Shown: piece after piece, positions 18,943-27,943 of the stretch
How the letters are laid out: every line of letters begins with the position of its first letter
How positions within the stretch are numbered: the first letter of the stretch is position 1
Assembly: GCF_016746095.1 (NCBI RefSeq)
Contig: NZ_JAERTY010000002.1
Span: 558,001-622,000 of the forward strand
Direction: 5' to 3'
Length of the DNA: 64,000 nucleotides
Origin: Sphingobacterium faecale
GTDB taxonomy: Bacteria; Bacteroidota; Bacteroidia; Sphingobacteriales; Sphingobacteriaceae
The notes under the pieces: generated by a model
Told to the model about the DNA's origin: nothing
The model's database searches: none
What the model saw: the letters and a program-made list of their open reading frames with translations, nothing else
Translations under genes and position numbers: made by a program

Positions 18943-19965
18943 TTATTCTTCTATTGCTGCGGATTGATCTAAAGCTTCACCTGTAACTTCTGCTCTGATT
19001 TTTGTTTCCAACTCATCCATTAAATCAGGATTATCTAATAGTAGGTTCTTCACAGCATCACGTCCTTGACCTAATTTGGTTTCTCCATAGCTAAACCAAG
19101 ATCCCGATTTTTTAATGATATTATATTCTACACCTAGATCGATAATTTCGCCAACTTTAGAAATACCTTCACCGAACATGATGTCGAACTCCGCTATACG
19201 GAAAGGAGGAGCTACTTTGTTTTTTACGATTTTTACTTTAACACGGTTTCCAGATACTTCGTCTGAGTCTTTGATCTGAGAGGTGCGGCGAATATCCAAA
19301 CGAACTGACGCATAGAATTTTAATGCATTACCACCGGTCGTAGTTTCAGGGTTTCCAAACATAACACCTATTTTCTCTCGTAACTGATTAATGAAAATAC
19401 AGCAACAGTTTGTCTTGGATATGGTTCCGGTTAGTTTACGAAGGGCTTGTGACATAAGTCGTGCCTGTAACCCCATTTTGGACTCTCCCATTTCTCCTTC
19501 TATCTCGCCTTTGGGTACTAAGGCTGCCACAGAGTCAATGACGATTACATCGATTGCACCAGAGCGAATAAGATTGTCTGCAATTTCTAAGGCTTGTTCG
19601 CCATTGTCAGGTTGTGAAATGAGTAAGTTCTCTACGTCAACCCCTAATTTTTGAGCATAATATTTATCAAAAGCATGTTCAGCATCAATAATAGCAGCAA
19701 TTCCACCTTTTTTTTGAGCTTCTGCCACAATGTGAGTAGCTAAAGTTGTTTTACCGGACGATTCAGGACCATATATTTCAATGATACGGCCTTTGGGAAC
19801 CCCCCCGATACCTAGAGCGATATCAAGTCCCAATGAACCTGTAGATATAGACTCAATTGGTTCTACTGCGGAATCACCCAACTTCATGATGGTGCCTTTG
19901 CCGTAAGATTTTTCTAACTTATCTAAGGTAAGCTGTAAAGCTTTTAATTTATCTGCGTTGCTCAT
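18943..19965 (-). CDS. recA: recombinase RecA
   Basis: 340 residues. Forms ATP-dependent filaments on single-stranded DNA for homologous recombination and stimulates LexA-type self-cleavage. Walker [10 protein letters not shown], the [23 protein letters not shown]2-region hallmark, and the DNA-binding C-terminal segment are all present. A complete -33/-7 promoter is visible (19985-20016). No obvious LexA-type box was seen. Confidence 0.98.
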   Translation of the reverse strand: MSNADKLKALQLTLDKLEKSYGKGTIMKLGDSAVEPIESISTGSLGLDIALGIGGVPKGRIIEIYGPESSGKTTLATHIVAEAQKKGGIAAIIDAEHAFDKYYAQKLGVDVENLLISQPDNGEQALEIADNLIRSGAIDVIVIDSVAALVPKGEIEGEMGESKMGLQARLMSQALRKLTGTISKTNCCCIFINQLREKIGVMFGNPETTTGGNALKFYASVRLDIRRTSQIKDSDEVSGNRVKVKIVKNKVAPPFRIAEFDIMFGEGISKVGEIIDLGVEYNIIKKSGSWFSYGETKLGQGRDAVKNLLLDNPDLMDELETKIRAEVTGEALDQSAAIEE

Positions 19966-19984
19966 GTTTTTAGTATTATTAAGT

Positions 19985-20016
19985 CAAATATATAATCTTT
20001 AGATTTTAAAACCAAA
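19985..20016 (-). promoter_or_regulatory. recA promoter, full -33/-7 consensus
   Basis: On the coding strand: TTTG (20016-20013), 20-base spacer, TATATTTG (19992-19985), an ideal Bacteroidota sigma-A promoter 20 bases before the ATG. Confidence 0.75.
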
Positions 20017-20070
20017 TTTTTTGCTAAAATAATTAGTCATCAAGGCTTCTCGTAAAGGTAATCACCTTTT

Positions 20071-20742
20071 TTAGTTATTGGAAGTGCTGTTGATAAGTTG
20101 TGCTTTCTTTGTTTTTTCAAAATATTTACAGAAGTAGGTAATCGGGCATTGATCGCATTTAGGTGTCCTAGCCAAACAAATATACCTTCCATGTAAAATC
20201 AGCCAGTGATGCGCTACTGCAATAGTTTCTTCAGGTAGATATTTTACTAATTGTTTTTCTACTGCTAAAGGCGTAGTGGCATTGCTGGTTAATCCCAATC
20301 TATTGCTTACTCTAAAAACATGCGTGTCAACAGCCATAGAAGGATTGTTGTATACTACAGATGAAATGACATTGGCTGTTTTTCTACCTACTCCGGGTAG
20401 CTTTATAAGATCTTCGATTTTTTCCGGAACTATTCCATCAAAGTCACTTATTAGCATTTGAGCCATTCCAACCAAATGTTTGGACTTGTTGTTTGGATAG
20501 CTTACAGAGCGGATATAAGTGAATACTTCTTCTGGCGAACTTGCAGCAAGAGATTCGGCTTCAGGAAAACGGGCGAACAGAGCCGGTGTTACTTGATTGA
20601 TTCGCTTGTCGGTGCACTGCGCCGAAAGAATAACGGCAACTAAGAGCTCAAAAGGATTACTATATTCGAGCTCGGTCTGAGCATCAGGGTTATGTTTTGA
20701 GAAATACTCTACAAAGGCTTTGTAACGGTCTTTTTTTAACAT
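20071..20742 (-). CDS. nth: endonuclease III
   Basis: DNA glycosylase/AP lyase that removes oxidised pyrimidines. Helix-hairpin-helix LPGVGRKTANVI with catalytic Lys, catalytic Asp in AVDTHVFRVSNRLG, and the four-Cys [4Fe-4S] loop CLARTPKCDQCPITYFC. The start is placed at the ATG (MLKKDRYKAF) at 20742; the frame also opens with a TTG two codons upstream, which lies inside the -7 element. The message therefore looks leaderless. Confidence 0.95.
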   Translation of the reverse strand: MLKKDRYKAFVEYFSKHNPDAQTELEYSNPFELLVAVILSAQCTDKRINQVTPALFARFPEAESLAASSPEEVFTYIRSVSYPNNKSKHLVGMAQMLISDFDGIVPEKIEDLIKLPGVGRKTANVISSVVYNNPSMAVDTHVFRVSNRLGLTSNATTPLAVEKQLVKYLPEETIAVAHHWLILHGRYICLARTPKCDQCPITYFCKYFEKTKKAQLINSTSNN

Positions 20743-20745
20743 AAA

Positions 20746-20753
20746 CAAAGATA
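20746..20753 (-). promoter_or_regulatory. -7 element of nth, adjacent to the start codon
   Basis: TATCTTTG on the coding strand ends 3 bases before the nth ATG (20742-20740), so transcription is expected to begin at or next to the ATG (leaderless mRNA). Confidence 0.55.
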
Positions 20754-20780
20754 CTCATTTGTAGGGGACTCTTAAAGCAA

Positions 20781-20808
20781 GAAAGTCTCTAAACTTTTAG
20801 AGACTTTC
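20781..20808 (-). terminator. terminator-like hairpin after the 61-aa gene
   Basis: GAAAGTCTCTAAA / TTTAGAGACTTTC, 13 complementary bases around a 2-nt centre, 3 bases beyond the stop of the gene at 20812-20997. The run after the stem is only moderately T-rich. Confidence 0.7.
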
Positions 20809-20811
20809 CTG

Positions 20812-20997
20812 TTATTTGCTTAACAATGATTTCGAATAAGAAAGAATATTATCTATAACATTCTGTGACGGTTCTTTTGCGAGATTTTGAATGCCATTTT
20901 TGATGTTCGTCTCAAAGGCGGCGTCTTTTTCTGTTGTAGATTCTTTTAAATCGCTATCGTAAGCTTTTTCATAAATAGTAGTAGAATTTTCGATCAT
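20812..20997 (-). CDS. small hypothetical protein, 61 aa
   Basis: Soluble, acidic, predicted helical, beginning MIENSTTIYEKAYDSDLKES. Not recognised. It is supported as a gene by a clean intergenic position, an ATG start, normal codon use and a dedicated 13-bp hairpin directly after the stop. Confidence 0.6.
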   Translation of the reverse strand: MIENSTTIYEKAYDSDLKESTTEKDAAFETNIKNGIQNLAKEPSQNVIDNILSYSKSLLSK

Positions 20998-21071
20998 AAG
21001 CCTCTTATTTATTGTTGTTTAGTAGTAGAACGCAAAATAAGAATTATTATTATAGAAAATTTAACATTTTT

Positions 21072-22697
21072 TTACTTTTTATTGGCGATGTATTTGTTTG
21101 CCTCTACTATAGCGTTATAAGCATTTACAATTCCGCCACTTGCTGAAATTTCATCTAGGTATACCTTTTTGCTTGACCCGTCTTGTTTTACTTTGACTTT
21201 TTGATCTACTTTAGTAACCGATTTAAGAATGATTTCCTTAACTTCAGTAGCGCTGAGCTGAGGGTAATATGAGCGGATAATTGCAGCTAATCCTGAAACT
21301 ACAGGAGCGGCCATACTGGTACCTTGCTGTTCTTTGTATTCGTTTTCTGGCATTGTTGAGTTGATGGCTACGCCTGGGGCAAAAACATCAACAGATTTGT
21401 AACCATAATTAGAAAAATCCGCTAGAAGATCTCCATCCATTTTCCAAGAGGTTGCTCCTACTGTAATCCAACCTTTGGCTTCTCCTGTTATTGCGTTCAA
21501 ACTATCTGTATAGTATTTAGTAGGATAGTTTGGTGAAATATCTATATTCTTACCGTCATTACCAGCAGCATGGACCAATAATACATCTTTTTCCATCGCA
21601 TATTTAATCGCTTCGTCTACTGTTTTCTTATTGTAGTAATAGCCCTTTCCGAAGCTCATGTTAATTATTTTCGCACCATTGTCAACAGCATATCTTATTC
21701 CATTTGCTACATCTTTATCTCTTTCGTCTCCATTGGGGACAGCTCGTATAGACATAATCTCGACATGATCAGCAACTCCATTGATGCCGATATTATTGTT
21801 GCGTTTGGCACCAATAATTCCCGCTACGTGGGTTCCATGGTCAGCATCTGGGCCTTTGACGTCAGGATTACCATAGTGACGCTCGCTAGCGTCATCATAA
21901 TTGTCCCCAACAATAGATCTTGAATCATAGTCTTTGTTGAGATGATATTTTACTTGGGCGCCGTAGTAATCTGTAGCTTCTTTAATATCTTTATAAAATT
22001 TTTCAAAACCGCCAGATTCGACTTCTTTTTTAGCAATTCGGATGGCCAGCTTTTGTTGGTCATTTTCAGTTTTGAAGTTATCTAAATCTTCTTTTTTGAT
22101 ATCTTTAGGCTCTTTCCCGATCGTCTTAATGATCTTTTCTATGCTTTGTTGTAGACGCCCATAATTTAAGTCTCCGAATTGTGCTTCGTCCATTTTTGTC
22201 GTATAGTCCGCTATCATTTTTTGATAAGCGACGAACTCCCTACGCTCGGCTTCTGATAGACGAGTAGTAGGTAAGACAGAAATGTATTTGGGTTCAAATT
22301 TTCGGATTAGTCGGGTTACCTCAAGGTTGTCGTAGTTGACGTTTTCTCCGTTTGCATTTCCGAGAAAATTCCACCCATATTTGTCATCTATGTACCCATT
22401 GCCATCATCGTCTTTTCCATTTTTAGAACTTTCTTTCTTATTAATCCATAGGACTTCTTTTAGGTCTTCATGATTGACATCGACGCCGCCGTCAATCACA
22501 GCGACGATGACAGGAGTAGACTTACGTCCCTTCAATAATTCGTATGCTTTCTCAGTGCTGATACCCATAATGCCATCTGATTTGTAATCAAGGTTATACC
22601 AGTTTGCAGGAGCTTTATCTTTCTTGTCTTGAGAAAAGCCAGAATAAGGAAGTATGCTTATTCCCAATAAAGCGATAAATAGTTTTGTATTACGCAT
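21072..22697 (-). CDS. S8 family secreted subtilisin-like serine peptidase
   Basis: 541 residues with signal peptide (about 1-22). Catalytic triad: Asp in VAVIDGGVDVNHEDL, His in DHGTHVAGIIGA, Ser in GTSMAAPVVSGLAAI; oxyanion Asn in HAAGNDGKN. An insert of about 200 residues separates the Asp and His motifs, as in a Bacteroidota subgroup of S8 enzymes. The C-terminus ends soon after the catalytic domain, with no type IX sorting domain, so a periplasmic location is more likely than surface display. A -7 element (TATATTTG, 22720-22727 on the opposite strand) sits 23 bases upstream. Confidence 0.93.
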   Translation of the reverse strand: MRNTKLFIALLGISILPYSGFSQDKKDKAPANWYNLDYKSDGIMGISTEKAYELLKGRKSTPVIVAVIDGGVDVNHEDLKEVLWINKKESSKNGKDDDGNGYIDDKYGWNFLGNANGENVNYDNLEVTRLIRKFEPKYISVLPTTRLSEAERREFVAYQKMIADYTTKMDEAQFGDLNYGRLQQSIEKIIKTIGKEPKDIKKEDLDNFKTENDQQKLAIRIAKKEVESGGFEKFYKDIKEATDYYGAQVKYHLNKDYDSRSIVGDNYDDASERHYGNPDVKGPDADHGTHVAGIIGAKRNNNIGINGVADHVEIMSIRAVPNGDERDKDVANGIRYAVDNGAKIINMSFGKGYYYNKKTVDEAIKYAMEKDVLLVHAAGNDGKNIDISPNYPTKYYTDSLNAITGEAKGWITVGATSWKMDGDLLADFSNYGYKSVDVFAPGVAINSTMPENEYKEQQGTSMAAPVVSGLAAIIRSYYPQLSATEVKEIILKSVTKVDQKVKVKQDGSSKKVYLDEISASGGIVNAYNAIVEANKYIANKK

Positions 22698-22837
22698 AAT
22701 TTAATTTTTGTTTCAATTGCAAATATAATGCTAGGGTGTTTGTTAAAATAGTTAAATCTATGTAAAATAAGTATTGTAACTTAATAATTGCAGAGATTTT
22801 GTATTTTTAAGGCTATCCGGTAGTAAATTTTAAATGC

Positions 22838-24994
22838 ATGAGCTGTAGAATAATTAATTATATAATAATATTAGGTATGATAACAGGAGCTTGTAGCTCT
22901 CCGCAAGAGAAAGTTAGAAATGTTAGTTGGCCAGATGTAAAGGCTCCAGTTGCTAAGATAAAGCCTTATACAAGGGTGGTACATGGAGATACGGTAGTCG
23001 ATAATTATTATTGGCTAAATGATTATTTTAAGGAAGGTCCAGACTCTTCTGCAGTAATTAAATATCTGGAAGATGAGAATATTTACACAGATGCGATGTT
23101 GAAAAGTACAGAACCATTGCAGATGAAATTGTACAATGAGATGAAAGCCCGTGTGAAGGAAAAGGACGAATCTGTTCCTTATTTAGAAAACGGCTATTAT
23201 TATTACCGTCGTACAGAAGATGGGAAACAGTACTATAAGTTTTGCCGCAAGAGGGGGGGAATCGATGGAGTAGAGGAGGTCTTGTTGGATGTGGATAAAA
23301 TGGCTGAAGGTAAAGCGTATTATGCTATTTCTGGAACAGCTATAAGTCCTGATAATAGGTATCTGGCTTACGGCGTAGACACGGTATCCCGAAGGGAGTA
23401 TGTAATTCATATCAAAGACCTTCAGACAGGTGAAGTCATGAAGGATCGAATTACACAAACGACAGGAGGGGGCGTCTGGGCTGCGGATAGTAAGACGCTG
23501 TTTTACACACACAAGAATCCGGTAACACTATTGTCGGAAAAAATAAAGAAGCATGTATTAGGGACAAGTAATACAGTAGATGTAGAGGTGTATCATGAAC
23601 AGGACAATACGAATTATATAGGGGTTAGTAAGTCCAAAAATGGAAAATATATATTCATAGAATCGGAGGGAACACTAAGTTCGGAGGTGAGATACCTGCC
23701 TGCAGAGCAGCCCAACGAAGCCTTTCGCGTATTCCAAAAGCGACAAAACGATGTGCTGTATAATGTAACAGCGTTGGATGATCGTTTTTTGGTAACGACG
23801 AATAAAGATGCCCAAAACTTTAGGGTGATGAGTTGTGGATTGGATGCGACAACTCAGGATAATTGGGTGGATTTTATACCTCACCGTGCGGATGTACTGA
23901 TCGAGGGGGTGGACGAATTTAAGGATTTCTTGGTCGTATCCGAGCGTAAAAATGGATTGACCAATCTGACCATACACGACCTCAAGAATAACACCTCTTA
24001 CCCATTGGATTTCGGAGAGGCAACTTACACTGTGCGGCCTAGTGTAAATGTCGAATATAATACGGATGTGTTTCGCTATGGTTATACCTCGTTGGTAACG
24101 CCGTTTTCTACATTTGAATATAATATGCGCTCAAAGGAAAAAAGCCTACTTAAACAACAAGAGGTATTGGGAGGGTATAATATGGATGAATATGTGACTG
24201 AACGTACTTTCGCGAAAGTGAGAGATGGGGTAATGGTGCCGATATCATTGGTTTATAAAAAAGGAACAAAGAAAGATGGTTCCGCTCCGCTTCACCTATA
24301 TGCATATGGTTCTTATGGTGCGTCTATGGATCCTACCTTTAGCAGTGCACGTTTGTCACTGTTGAATAGGGGATTTATTTATGCTATAGCTCATATTCGT
24401 GGGGGAGAAGAGATGGGACGGCAATGGTATGAAGATGGTAAACTTCAAAAGAAGAAAAATACATTTACAGACTTTATCGATTGTGGTAAATATTTAATTG
24501 AGAATAAGTATACCCGTAAAGGTCATCTCTATGCTGAGGGAGGAAGTGCAGGTGGGTTGTTGATGGGAGCAATAGTAAACATGGCTCCTGATCTATGGAA
24601 TGGTGTGATCGCAGCGGTTCCTTTCGTTGATGTCGTGACAACAATGCTGGACGAGACAATACCATTGACAACGAATGAATATGATGAGTGGGGAAATCCA
24701 AATGAGTTTGAAGCGTATACCTATATGAAGTCGTATTCACCTTATGAAAATATTGAACAAAAGGAATATCCTAATCTTTTGGTAACGACTGGACTACATG
24801 ATAGTCAGGTGCAATATTTTGAACCAGCTAAATGGGTGGCAAAATTAAGGGCGTTGAAAAAAGGGAATCAGGTAGTTTTATTGAAGACAGATATGGATTT
24901 CGGTCATGGTGGTGCATCAGGGAGGTTTGATTATTTAAAAGATCAGGCATTAGAATATGCGTTTATCCTGAAATTAGAAGGAATGATAGATTAG
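22838..24994 (+). CDS. S9A prolyl oligopeptidase family lipoprotein (oligopeptidase B-like)
   Basis: 718 residues. N-terminal lipobox (ILGMITGACSS) suggests a lipid anchor facing the periplasm. Propeller domain about 60-430, then an alpha/beta-hydrolase domain with catalytic Ser in EGGSAGGLLMG, Asp in the TGLHDSQVQYFEP loop region and His in DFGHGGASGR. Cleaves short peptides after proline or basic residues in this family; the exact specificity cannot be read from sequence. Divergent from the S8 peptidase gene. Confidence 0.92.
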   Translation: MSCRIINYIIILGMITGACSSPQEKVRNVSWPDVKAPVAKIKPYTRVVHGDTVVDNYYWLNDYFKEGPDSSAVIKYLEDENIYTDAMLKSTEPLQMKLYNEMKARVKEKDESVPYLENGYYYYRRTEDGKQYYKFCRKRGGIDGVEEVLLDVDKMAEGKAYYAISGTAISPDNRYLAYGVDTVSRREYVIHIKDLQTGEVMKDRITQTTGGGVWAADSKTLFYTHKNPVTLLSEKIKKHVLGTSNTVDVEVYHEQDNTNYIGVSKSKNGKYIFIESEGTLSSEVRYLPAEQPNEAFRVFQKRQNDVLYNVTALDDRFLVTTNKDAQNFRVMSCGLDATTQDNWVDFIPHRADVLIEGVDEFKDFLVVSERKNGLTNLTIHDLKNNTSYPLDFGEATYTVRPSVNVEYNTDVFRYGYTSLVTPFSTFEYNMRSKEKSLLKQQEVLGGYNMDEYVTERTFAKVRDGVMVPISLVYKKGTKKDGSAPLHLYAYGSYGASMDPTFSSARLSLLNRGFIYAIAHIRGGEEMGRQWYEDGKLQKKKNTFTDFIDCGKYLIENKYTRKGHLYAEGGSAGGLLMGAIVNMAPDLWNGVIAAVPFVDVVTTMLDETIPLTTNEYDEWGNPNEFEAYTYMKSYSPYENIEQKEYPNLLVTTGLHDSQVQYFEPAKWVAKLRALKKGNQVVLLKTDMDFGHGGASGRFDYLKDQALEYAFILKLEGMID

Positions 24995-25045
24995 CTTATC
25001 AGAAAATTGCTTCAAATGAGATAGTTTGAAGCAATTTTTATTTTT

Positions 25046-25273
25046 CTAACGATTCTCTACTTCTTGTTCTCTTGCGTCAATCTGATGTTGCCGATAGTTT
25101 TCAATGGCATTCTTACTCGCTTTTTGGGAGACATAAATACCTAGAATAGCAATCAAAGTCACTATTGTGATTCCCCAAGCATACTTTCGTTTGTCTTGCC
25201 TTACCAACCAATACATTACAAACACATACGGAACTGCGAATAAAACGTAAAAAATAATACTTGGACCTACCAT
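25046..25273 (-). CDS. small inner-membrane protein
   Basis: 75 residues from MVGPSIIFYVLFAVPYVF: two hydrophobic helices (about 5-24 and 32-52) and a charged C-terminus. The start at 25273 is favoured because a CAAAAATA box (TATTTTTG on the coding strand, 25297-25304) lies just upstream; a longer frame would begin inside the promoter region. No family recognised. Confidence 0.6.
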   Translation of the reverse strand: MVGPSIIFYVLFAVPYVFVMYWLVRQDKRKYAWGITIVTLIAILGIYVSQKASKNAIENYRQHQIDAREQEVENR

Positions 25274-25465
25274 AGCTAATTTAATATATACAACTGCAAA
25301 AATACGGTATTTGGTAGCAGATGCCAAATGGAATCAAATGTTAGTAGGATTTGAGTTATTTATTTTTAAATTTGTTTTTTAAACATTTCAATGATTGGAG
25401 TGTCTTATTGATAGTTTTTTTTAACATTTCCTGCTTGGATGAAATTTTTCAAAAAAAAACTCTTA

Positions 25466-25504
25466 TATTTTTGCATAAAAGAAAAAAATAATTCTTTATT
25501 TTTG
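25466..25504 (+). promoter_or_regulatory. tandem -7 elements of the arginine operon
   Basis: Two exact TATTTTTG boxes, 25466-25473 and 25497-25504. The TTTG at 25470-25473 could act as -33 for the second (23-bp spacer, slightly long). Inferred transcription start is near 25510, giving a leader of about 285 nt before the first structural gene. Confidence 0.55.
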
Positions 25505-25509
25505 CGCTG

Positions 25510-25795
25510 TCAGATTTAAGAAATATACAGATTAGGTTTAAATGTATTGTAAAAAAAGATATATCAGCAATTTAGGACAGACTTTTAATAAGTTTGTTGC
25601 AATGCTTATGTCTGGGTATAGTACCTTGAACTGTCCAATTTTGCGATTCCGACGACCTATTCTGCCTCGAGCTTGATTCGAGAGGCAGACAAATTCTATT
25701 CCTAGTAAATTCATTTGGCTCAATGAATTTCTCAATCCTTAGTTATTACTTTTAACGCATTTTTAGCGTATTAATTTTTAGGTCGACATCTTAAG
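25510..25795 (+). promoter_or_regulatory. structured leader (candidate attenuator) of the arginine operon
   Basis: The leader contains pairing options that exclude one another: GGACAG (25575-25580) with CTGTCC (25631-25636), CAGAC (25578-25582) with GTCTG (25610-25614), TCTGCCTC (25661-25668) with GAGGCAGA (25682-25689), and AAATTCATT (25707-25715) with AATGAATTT (25722-25730). Near the end TTAACGC...GCGTATTAATTTTT (25751-25779) gives a weak terminator-like hairpin 17 bases before the coding start. An Arg-rich leader peptide is encoded inside. No known riboswitch was recognised. Confidence 0.55.
25602..25676 (+). CDS. arginine-rich leader peptide, 24 aa
   Basis: Reads MLMSGYSTLNCPILRFRRPI and ends LPRA. 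Four Arg codons, all CGA, fall within the last 11 codons (25644-25646, 25650-25655, 25668-25670). The last Arg codon lies inside the left arm of the 25661-25689 hairpin, so ribosome stalling for lack of charged tRNA-Arg would change the fold. A second in-frame ATG at 25608 is an alternative start. Inferred to report arginine supply to the downstream acetyltransferase-argG-argC genes. Confidence 0.55.
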   Translation: MLMSGYSTLNCPILRFRRPILPRA

Positions 25796-26512
25796 ATGAC
25801 AATTTCAGATTTTTTGATTATTCCCGCTACGGCAGAACATGTTACATATGCTGTACAGATTTGTGATGAAATGTTTGAGTCTGCAAAAGCCCGTGGTACA
25901 GGTATCGCTCGCCGAAAACCTGAGTACGTCGCTCAGAAAATGAATGAGGGGAAAGCTGTAATAGCTTTACATCGAGATGGTACTTGGGCGGGGTTCTGTT
26001 ATATTGAAACATGGAGTCACGGGGATTACGTTGCTAATTCCGGTCTTATTGTTAATCCTGAATTTCGAAAGTTTGGTCTAGCTAAAGCAATTAAAAAGAG
26101 AGTGTTTGAACTTTCGAGGGAGAAATATCCGACTTCTAAAATATTTGGACTAACAACAGGGCTTGCGGTGATGAAAATTAACTCCGACCTTGGTTATGAG
26201 CCGGTTACTTATTCGGAGTTGACACAAGATGAAGAGTTTTGGAAAGGTTGCCAAAGTTGTATAAATTATGATATACTGATGAGTAAAGACCGTAAAAACT
26301 GTATGTGCACGGCAATGCTTTGGAATCCTGTTGAGAAGGAAAAAGAATTGAAAGAAAAAATACAACGTAAGGCCGAAGCAAAAGAGCGATTAGAACGGAT
26401 TGCAAAGAAACAATCTCTACTAAAACGTATAGAAGCTAAGCTTTGGAAGTCAACACGAAAGACAGTCACAATGCTGTTCTCTGATTGGCGTAAGCCAGCA
26501 AAAGGGTTTTAG
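25796..26512 (+). CDS. GNAT N-acetyltransferase of the arginine operon
   Basis: 238 residues. The GNAT core lies in about residues 5-150: FCYIETWSHGDYVANSGLIV, then the acyl-CoA-binding stretch PEFRKFGLAKAIKKR, then LGYEPVTYSEL. A Cys-containing segment and a long basic helical tail follow. It is the first structural gene of an operon with argG and argC, the position in Bacteroidota of the enzyme thought to make N-acylglutamate. So N-acetyl- or N-succinylglutamate synthase is the likely role (context inference). Confidence 0.8.
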   Translation: MTISDFLIIPATAEHVTYAVQICDEMFESAKARGTGIARRKPEYVAQKMNEGKAVIALHRDGTWAGFCYIETWSHGDYVANSGLIVNPEFRKFGLAKAIKKRVFELSREKYPTSKIFGLTTGLAVMKINSDLGYEPVTYSELTQDEEFWKGCQSCINYDILMSKDRKNCMCTAMLWNPVEKEKELKEKIQRKAEAKERLERIAKKQSLLKRIEAKLWKSTRKTVTMLFSDWRKPAKGF

Positions 26513-26594
26513 ACCCTTCAACAAATAAACTTATACTGTTGTAGATTAATCGAATCTATGAGGGGTATACTAAATGAACAAATAAATTATACGA

Positions 26595-27782
26595 ATGAAA
26601 AAAGTAGTATTAGCATTCAGTGGAGGTTTGGATACGTCATTTTGTTGTATCTATCTTTCTAAGGATTTAGGATTGGAAGTTCACTCTGTCGTTGTAAACA
26701 CAGGTGGTTTTTCTGCAGATGAAGTTAAAAGTATTGAGGCACGTGCCTACGAATTGGGAGTTAAATCCCATACTACTATCGATGAAACTGCCGACTATTA
26801 CCAAGATACTATTAAGTACCTTATTTTTGGGAATGTATTAAAGAACGCAACTTACCCATTGTCTGTATCTGCAGAACGTGTCTGTCAGGCAACTGCTATT
26901 GCTAATTACGCTAAAAAGATTGGTGCTGCTTGCGTAGCTCATGGCTCCACGGGGGCAGGTAATGATCAGGTGCGTTTTGACATGATTTTTAATACGCTTA
27001 TTCCTGGAGTTGAGATTATTACCCCAATTAGAGATTTAAAGCTGTCCCGTGAAGCAGAGATAGAATATCTTAGTAAGCATGGTTTCCCATATAGCGCTGA
27101 GAAAGCTAAATACTCTATAAATAAGGGGCTATGGGGGACTTCTGTTGGAGGAGCAGAGACGCTCACGTCGAATCAATATCTACCAGAATCTGCGTGGCCA
27201 ACGCCTGTTACATCTACTACTTCACAGCGGATAAATATTGATTTTGAAAAGGGAGAGCCTGTTGGTCTTAATGGTAATAAGATCGGAGCAGTGTCTGTCA
27301 TTCAACAATTGCAAGAGCTGGCTCAGCCCTATGGTATCGGGAGAGATATACACGTAGGGGATACCATCATCGGTATTAAAGGTAGAGTAGGCTTTGAAGC
27401 AGCTGGGCCAATTATCTTAGTGAAAGCACATCATACCTTGGAGAAACATACACTGACGAAATGGCAATTGGCATGGAAAGATCAAATCGCAGGTTTTTAC
27501 GGGAATTGGATGCATGAGGGACAGATGCATGACCCCGTAATGCGTGATATTGAAGCTTTTTTGGGATCATCTCAAGAAACGGTTACTGGTCGTGTTATTG
27601 TAGAGTTACATCCCTACCGTTTTGTTATTGTCGGTATTGAATCTGACCACGATCTGATGAATAATGAATTCGGCAGTTACGGTGAAATGAACGAAGGCTA
27701 TACAGGAGATGATGTCAAAGGATTTTCTAAGATCTTCGGTAATCAAACCATTATTTGGCACAAAGTAAATGCCAAAGGATAG
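26595..27782 (+). CDS. argG: argininosuccinate synthase
   Basis: 395 residues. Joins citrulline and aspartate with ATP. PP-loop motif VVLAFSGGLDTSFCC at the N-terminus and HGSTGAGNDQVRFD in the middle are diagnostic. The separation from the acetyltransferase gene is 82 bases. Complete. Confidence 0.97.
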   Translation: MKKVVLAFSGGLDTSFCCIYLSKDLGLEVHSVVVNTGGFSADEVKSIEARAYELGVKSHTTIDETADYYQDTIKYLIFGNVLKNATYPLSVSAERVCQATAIANYAKKIGAACVAHGSTGAGNDQVRFDMIFNTLIPGVEIITPIRDLKLSREAEIEYLSKHGFPYSAEKAKYSINKGLWGTSVGGAETLTSNQYLPESAWPTPVTSTTSQRINIDFEKGEPVGLNGNKIGAVSVIQQLQELAQPYGIGRDIHVGDTIIGIKGRVGFEAAGPIILVKAHHTLEKHTLTKWQLAWKDQIAGFYGNWMHEGQMHDPVMRDIEAFLGSSQETVTGRVIVELHPYRFVIVGIESDHDLMNNEFGSYGEMNEGYTGDDVKGFSKIFGNQTIIWHKVNAKG

Positions 27783-27823
27783 TCAATAGTTTTAAGTTGT
27801 ACAATGTAATTAAGCGAAACGGG

Positions 27824-27845
27824 AGAGCCTTAAGCCTCTTTTTTT
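27824..27845 (+). terminator. weak internal terminator between argG and argC
   Basis: AGAGCCTTAAGCCTCT is a near-palindrome (one mismatch) followed by seven T. Probably lowers rather than stops read-through into argC. Confidence 0.45.
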
Positions 27846-27870
27846 ACAGACTAAGAAATTATTTTCATGA

Positions 27871-27910
27871 AATACTCATGTTTAGCGAAGCACAAACACC
27901 CATGAGTATT
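27871..27910 (+). other. 10-bp stem-loop in the argG-argC spacer
   Basis: AATACTCATG and CATGAGTATT pair exactly around a 20-nt loop. It has no T run after it, so it is a processing or stability hairpin rather than a terminator. The short frame inside has no Arg codons. Confidence 0.45.
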
Positions 27911-27943
27911 CCATATGGCAACTGAAAAGCAAATTATACACAT

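Noticed and set aside
25538..25735. Minus-strand frame of 65 codons in the arginine leader
   Set aside because: It lies antisense over the predicted leader RNA, has no family resemblance, and the + strand content (promoters, Arg codons, hairpins) explains the region better.
27868..27906. Short ORF in the argG-argC spacer as a second leader peptide
   Set aside because: It has 12 codons with no arginine codon, so it gives no reason to expect arginine-dependent stalling.
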